A stretch of DNA of 7,605 nucleotides from Actinomycetes bacterium (GTDB lineage Bacteria > Actinomycetota > Actinomycetes > Actinomycetales > Cellulomonadaceae), in assembly GCA_023418375.1 (NCBI GenBank), contig JAEZZV010000266.1:1-7605 (forward strand), given 5' to 3'. This document shows positions 5,745 through 7,605 of this stretch, piece by piece. A program made the position numbers and the translations under genes. The notes below the pieces were generated by a model that saw only the letters and a list, made by a program, of their open reading frames with translations, did no database searches and was not told the origin of the DNA. Each line of letters begins with the position of its first letter. Positions within the stretch are counted from its first letter, which is position 1.

Positions 5745-6755
5745 CTACCAGGGCCGCTTGGCGGGGGAGTTCTCCGCGGTGCGGGCCGGGTCCCGCTCCA
5801 CGACGTCGCCGAGCACCTCGTCGATGCGGGCCATCAGCGCCGCCGGGATCACCACGCCCGACGCGGTGACGTTCTCGGCGACCTGCTCGGGGCGCGAGGC
5901 GCCGATGATCGCCGCTGCGACGTTGTCGTTCTGCAGCACCCAGGCGACCGCGAGCTGGGCCATCGAGATCCCGAGCTCGTCGGCGACCGGCTGGAGGCCC
6001 GCCACGCGCTCGAGGACGTCGTCGCGCAGGTAGCGCTGGATGAACCGGGCGCCACCCTTCTCGTCGGTCGCGCGCGAGCCGGCCGGCGGCGCGGCCCCGG
6101 GGCGGTACTTGCCCGTGAGGACGCCCTGCCCGACGGGCGAGAAGACGATCTGCGACAGGCCCTCCTGGCGCGAGGCCGGCACGACCTCGGCCTCGATGAC
6201 CCGCCAGAGCATCGAGTACTGGGGCTGGTTGGAGACGAGGCGGAAGCCCAGGTCCCGCGCGAGCGCCTGTCCGGCGTGGATCTGGTCCGCCGTCCACTCG
6301 CTCACGCCGATGTAGAGGGCCTTGCCCTGGCGGACGATGTCGGCGAAGGCCTGCATCGTCTCCTCGAGCGGCGTGGCGTGGTCGTAGCGGTGCGCCTGGT
6401 AGAGGTCGACGTAGTCCGTGCGCAGCCGTCGCAGCGAGCCGTTGATCGACTCCATGACGTGCTTGCGGGAGAGGCCTGCGTCGTTCGGGCCGCCGGGCCC
6501 GGTCGGCCAGAACACCTTCGTGAGGATCTCGAGGGACTCGCGGCGCTGGCCGGCCAGGGCGTCGCCCAGGACCTGCTCGGCGACGGTGTTCGCGTAGACG
6601 TCGGCCGTGTCGAAGGTCGTGATGCCCGCGTCGAGCGCGGCGTGCACGCACGCCGTCGCCGCCTCGTTCTCGACCTGCGAGCCGTGCGTGAGCCAGTTGC
6701 CGTAGGCGATCTCGGAGATCTGCAGACCGCTGGTGCCGAGGAACCGATGCTTCAT
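5745..6755 (-). CDS. Aldo/keto reductase, K+-channel beta-subunit-like
   Basis: This 336-aa TIM-barrel oxidoreductase should use NADPH to reduce aldehydes or ketones in the cytoplasm; the substrate cannot be read from sequence. The catalytic tetrad is intact: D49 and Y54 in TFDTADVYANTVAEQ, K80 in ILTK and H122 in YQAHRYD. Other family hallmarks are YIGVSEWTADQI (148-159), the substrate/cofactor loop SNQPQYSMLWR (175-185), FSPVGQGVLTGKY (205-217) and the NADPH 2'-phosphate motif GASRPEQVAEN (285-295). The start MKHRFLGTSGLQISEIAYG and overall pattern resemble the Kv-beta-like branch rather than 2,5-diketogluconate reductases. The ATG at 6755-6753 is preceded immediately by a perfect 11-bp inverted repeat containing a TAGGCT -10-like hexamer, so transcription is probably leaderless and may be repressor-controlled. 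It is downstream of DUF3043 on the same strand but separated by 57 bp with a second hairpin, so it is likely its own unit. Confidence 0.94.
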   Translation of the reverse strand: MKHRFLGTSGLQISEIAYGNWLTHGSQVENEAATACVHAALDAGITTFDTADVYANTVAEQVLGDALAGQRRESLEILTKVFWPTGPGGPNDAGLSRKHVMESINGSLRRLRTDYVDLYQAHRYDHATPLEETMQAFADIVRQGKALYIGVSEWTADQIHAGQALARDLGFRLVSNQPQYSMLWRVIEAEVVPASRQEGLSQIVFSPVGQGVLTGKYRPGAAPPAGSRATDEKGGARFIQRYLRDDVLERVAGLQPVADELGISMAQLAVAWVLQNDNVAAAIIGASRPEQVAENVTASGVVIPAALMARIDEVLGDVVERDPARTAENSPAKRPW

Positions 6756-6780
6756 GCGCCCAGCCTACAAGGCTGGGCGC
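6756..6780. promoter_or_regulatory. Perfect inverted repeat (11-3-11) overlapping the aldo/keto reductase promoter: candidate operator
   Basis: GCGCCCAGCCT and AGGCTGGGCGC are separated by ACA on the plus strand and form a perfect palindrome that ends at the base before the ATG. On the minus strand it includes TAGGCT (6767-6762), ending 6 nt before the ATG, a leaderless -10 position. If transcription starts at the ATG, the repeat is not in the mRNA and would act as a DNA operator. If transcription reads through from DUF3043, it would fold as a hairpin against the start codon. No run of U follows, so it is a poor terminator. Confidence 0.5.
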
Positions 6781-6795
6781 GAATCGTTTCGAGGG

Positions 6796-6812
6796 CCCAG
6801 GGGCTCCCTGGG
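6796..6812 (-). terminator. Hairpin directly after the DUF3043 stop codon, possible weak terminator
   Basis: CCCAGGG and CCCTGGG arms (7 bp, 3-nt loop) begin at the base after the TGA stop on the minus strand. The stem is perfect and GC-only except for one A-T pair per arm. The following minus-strand bases, CCCTCGAAACG, contain no U-tract, so efficient intrinsic termination is doubtful. It may instead stabilise the mRNA 3' end or act with the second hairpin at 6756-6780. Confidence 0.4.
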
Positions 6813-7412
6813 TCAGCCGACCTTGGCGCCGCGGTCCACCTTGGGCTTGGGCATCCGCATGCGGCGCATCTGGTACGCGCGCAGCACCCCGTACATGACC
6901 GTCCCCTTGACGACCTTGTCCGCGCCGAACGCCGCGTGCAGCGTCCGACGCAGCTTGCGCGACAGGAGCCAGCCGTCGACGATCGCCGCGGCCGCGACGG
7001 CCATCGTGAGGTAGTTGAGCACCAGCAGGGCCTGGAGGGCGCCGGCCTGTCCCAGGGTCGACTGCATGCCCGAGACGACGAACATCCCCGCGAGCAGGCC
7101 GAGGGCGTACCAGACGAAGTAGTCGCCGAAGTTCCGCCGGGCGTCGACGATGTCGCGTGCCATGCGACGCACCGGGCCCTTGTCGCGGACGGGCAGGTAG
7201 CGCTCGTCGCCCTCGAGCATCGCCTGCTGCTCACGCATCCGCTGCTCACGCAACGCCGCCTTGCGCGCCTTCTTGTCCCCGCGCGTGTCCGGGACGAGTG
7301 GGCGCCGTCGGGCGGCCTCGGCCTGCTTGCGGGTCGGCGTCGGCCGGCCCTTGCCAGCGGGCGTCGGGGACTCCGCGGACGGTGACGTCGGGGTTCGCTT
7401 GCTGGGGGGCAC
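6813..7412 (-). CDS. DUF3043 family membrane protein
   Basis: The product is 199 aa. The N-terminal half is hydrophilic and basic, with motif KGRPTPTRKQAEAARRRP (21-38), a Lys/Arg/Glu helix (47-68) that could be a short coiled coil, and RYLPVRDKGPVRRMARD (71-87), followed by DARRNFGDYF. Two predicted membrane helices lie at about 99-115 and 127-150. A basic C-terminal tail follows (RKLRRTLHAAFGADKVVKG to the end). This order and the PTPTRKxAEAARRRP and RYLPxRDKGPVRR motifs are those of the actinobacterial DUF3043 family, whose function is unknown. The GTG start (7412-7410) has no Shine-Dalgarno sequence; TAACCT ends 6 nt upstream, fitting leaderless expression. It is divergent from the gene starting at 7453, with 40 bp between. 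A hairpin follows its stop codon. Confidence 0.92.
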   Translation of the reverse strand: MPPSKRTPTSPSAESPTPAGKGRPTPTRKQAEAARRRPLVPDTRGDKKARKAALREQRMREQQAMLEGDERYLPVRDKGPVRRMARDIVDARRNFGDYFVWYALGLLAGMFVVSGMQSTLGQAGALQALLVLNYLTMAVAAAAIVDGWLLSRKLRRTLHAAFGADKVVKGTVMYGVLRAYQMRRMRMPKPKVDRGAKVG

Positions 7413-7418
7413 GGGGCA

Positions 7419-7424
7419 AGGTTA
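7419..7424 (-). promoter_or_regulatory. Candidate -10 element (TAACCT) for leaderless DUF3043 gene
   Basis: On the minus strand TAACCT ends 6 nt before the GTG start, with no ribosome site between. It is one of the better -10 matches in the window. The corresponding -35 region (about 7442-7447) overlaps the -10 candidate of the divergent gene. Confidence 0.45.
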
Positions 7425-7438
7425 CGCGAGCGCGGGGG

Positions 7439-7444
7439 TACCGT
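7439..7444 (+). promoter_or_regulatory. Candidate -10 element (TACCGT) for the gene at 7453
   Basis: TACCGT ends 8 nt before the GTG at 7453, slightly longer than the 6-7 nt seen elsewhere. No Shine-Dalgarno sequence is present. It is divergent from the TAACCT at 7419-7424, and the two promoters would overlap. Confidence 0.3.
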
Positions 7445-7452
7445 TGTGGGCC

Positions 7453-7605
7453 GTGACCGACGCCGCGCCCGCCCCCAGCCCTGCCCCGCAGACCGCCGCC
7501 GCCGGAGGGCCGTCGGCGCCGGCGCCCGACGAGGCCACCCTCCGCGCACGGGTCCGTGCGGGCTGGCCCCAGGCACGCGAGGACCTCGCGTGCCTGGGGC
7601 CAGCC
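7453..7605 (+). CDS. N-terminal fragment, possible M20-family dipeptidase (truncated by window edge)
   Basis: The frame is open from a GTG at 7453 to the edge (51 codons). Residues 2-26 are a low-complexity Ala/Pro linker (TDAAPAPSPAPQTAAAGG). From about residue 27 the sequence DEATLRARVRAGWPQAREDL resembles the first helix of actinobacterial M20 metallo-dipeptidases, which usually continues into a Leu-Val-x-Ile-Pro-Ser stretch. That continuation is missing: after D44 the residues are LACLGPA, encoded by the right arm of a perfect 45-nt inverted repeat that may be an assembly artefact. No metal ligand lies in the visible part, so the family call rests on a short resemblance. The start is supported by the TACCGT hexamer and the divergent layout with DUF3043. 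Confidence 0.5.
   Translation, partial: MTDAAPAPSPAPQTAAAGGPSAPAPDEATLRARVRAGWPQAREDLACLGPA
7561..7605. repeat. Perfect 45-nt inverted repeat (22-1-22) at the right edge
   Basis: The final 45 bases read as a perfect palindrome around an unpaired A at 7583. The left arm starts GGCTGGCCCCAGG at 7561 and the right arm ends CCTGGGGCCAGCC at 7605, the last base of the window. It lies inside the coding start of the last gene. Ending exactly on the last base suggests a fold-back or assembly-graph artefact at a contig end rather than a terminator. Confidence 0.9.

Noticed and set aside
6276..7385. 369-residue plus-strand open frame opposite the aldo/keto reductase and DUF3043
   Set aside because: It mirrors two well-supported minus-strand genes and shows no motif of its own.

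Overview
The window is very GC-rich, with G/C at most third codon positions. It looks like an actinobacterial chromosome, most likely a Micrococcales relative of Cellulomonas or Promicromonospora. The evidence is an actinobacterial-type lpdA/sucB pair next to a leucyl aminopeptidase (from memory, mycobacteria keep pepB close to dlaT), a DUF3043 membrane protein, and small proteins that look actinobacterial. No mobile element, phage gene, CRISPR array, tRNA or rRNA is visible, and codon use looks uniform. I read it as core genome. Both ends cut genes, and the right end finishes exactly on a perfect 45-nt inverted repeat, which suggests a contig edge.

Layout, left to right. (1) 1-1674, minus strand: lpdA (dihydrolipoamide dehydrogenase, E3) followed by the start of sucB/dlaT (2-oxoacid dehydrogenase E2, lipoyl domain), a 2-oxoacid dehydrogenase operon with Shine-Dalgarno sequences. 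(2) 1820-2143, plus: a small conserved protein without a recognisable fold, divergent from lpdA and ending 9 bp from pepA. (3) 2153-3622, minus: pepA, an M17 leucyl aminopeptidase with every metal and catalytic residue present. (4) 3656-5726, plus: two small four-helix membrane proteins (GTGA overlap), the quinone-dependent dihydroorotate dehydrogenase pyrD, and a 70-aa conserved protein overlapping pyrD by ATGA. (5) 5745-6755, minus: an aldo/keto reductase whose start codon directly abuts a perfect 11-bp inverted repeat. (6) 6813-7412, minus: the DUF3043 membrane protein. (7) 7453 to the right edge, plus: the N-terminus of a protein that may be an M20 dipeptidase.

The genes are mostly separate housekeeping units: 2-oxoacid oxidation, peptide turnover, pyrimidine synthesis and carbonyl reduction. 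The strongest theme is in the control regions. Seven starts have a TAnnnT -10-like hexamer ending 6-8 nt upstream of an ATG or GTG, with no Shine-Dalgarno sequence, which is the pattern of leaderless transcription. Two of these occur as tightly divergent pairs. I see no convincing new multi-gene defence or biosynthetic system. The best leads are the operator-like palindrome at the aldo/keto reductase start, the uncharacterised proteins around pyrD, and the fold-back sequence at the right end.
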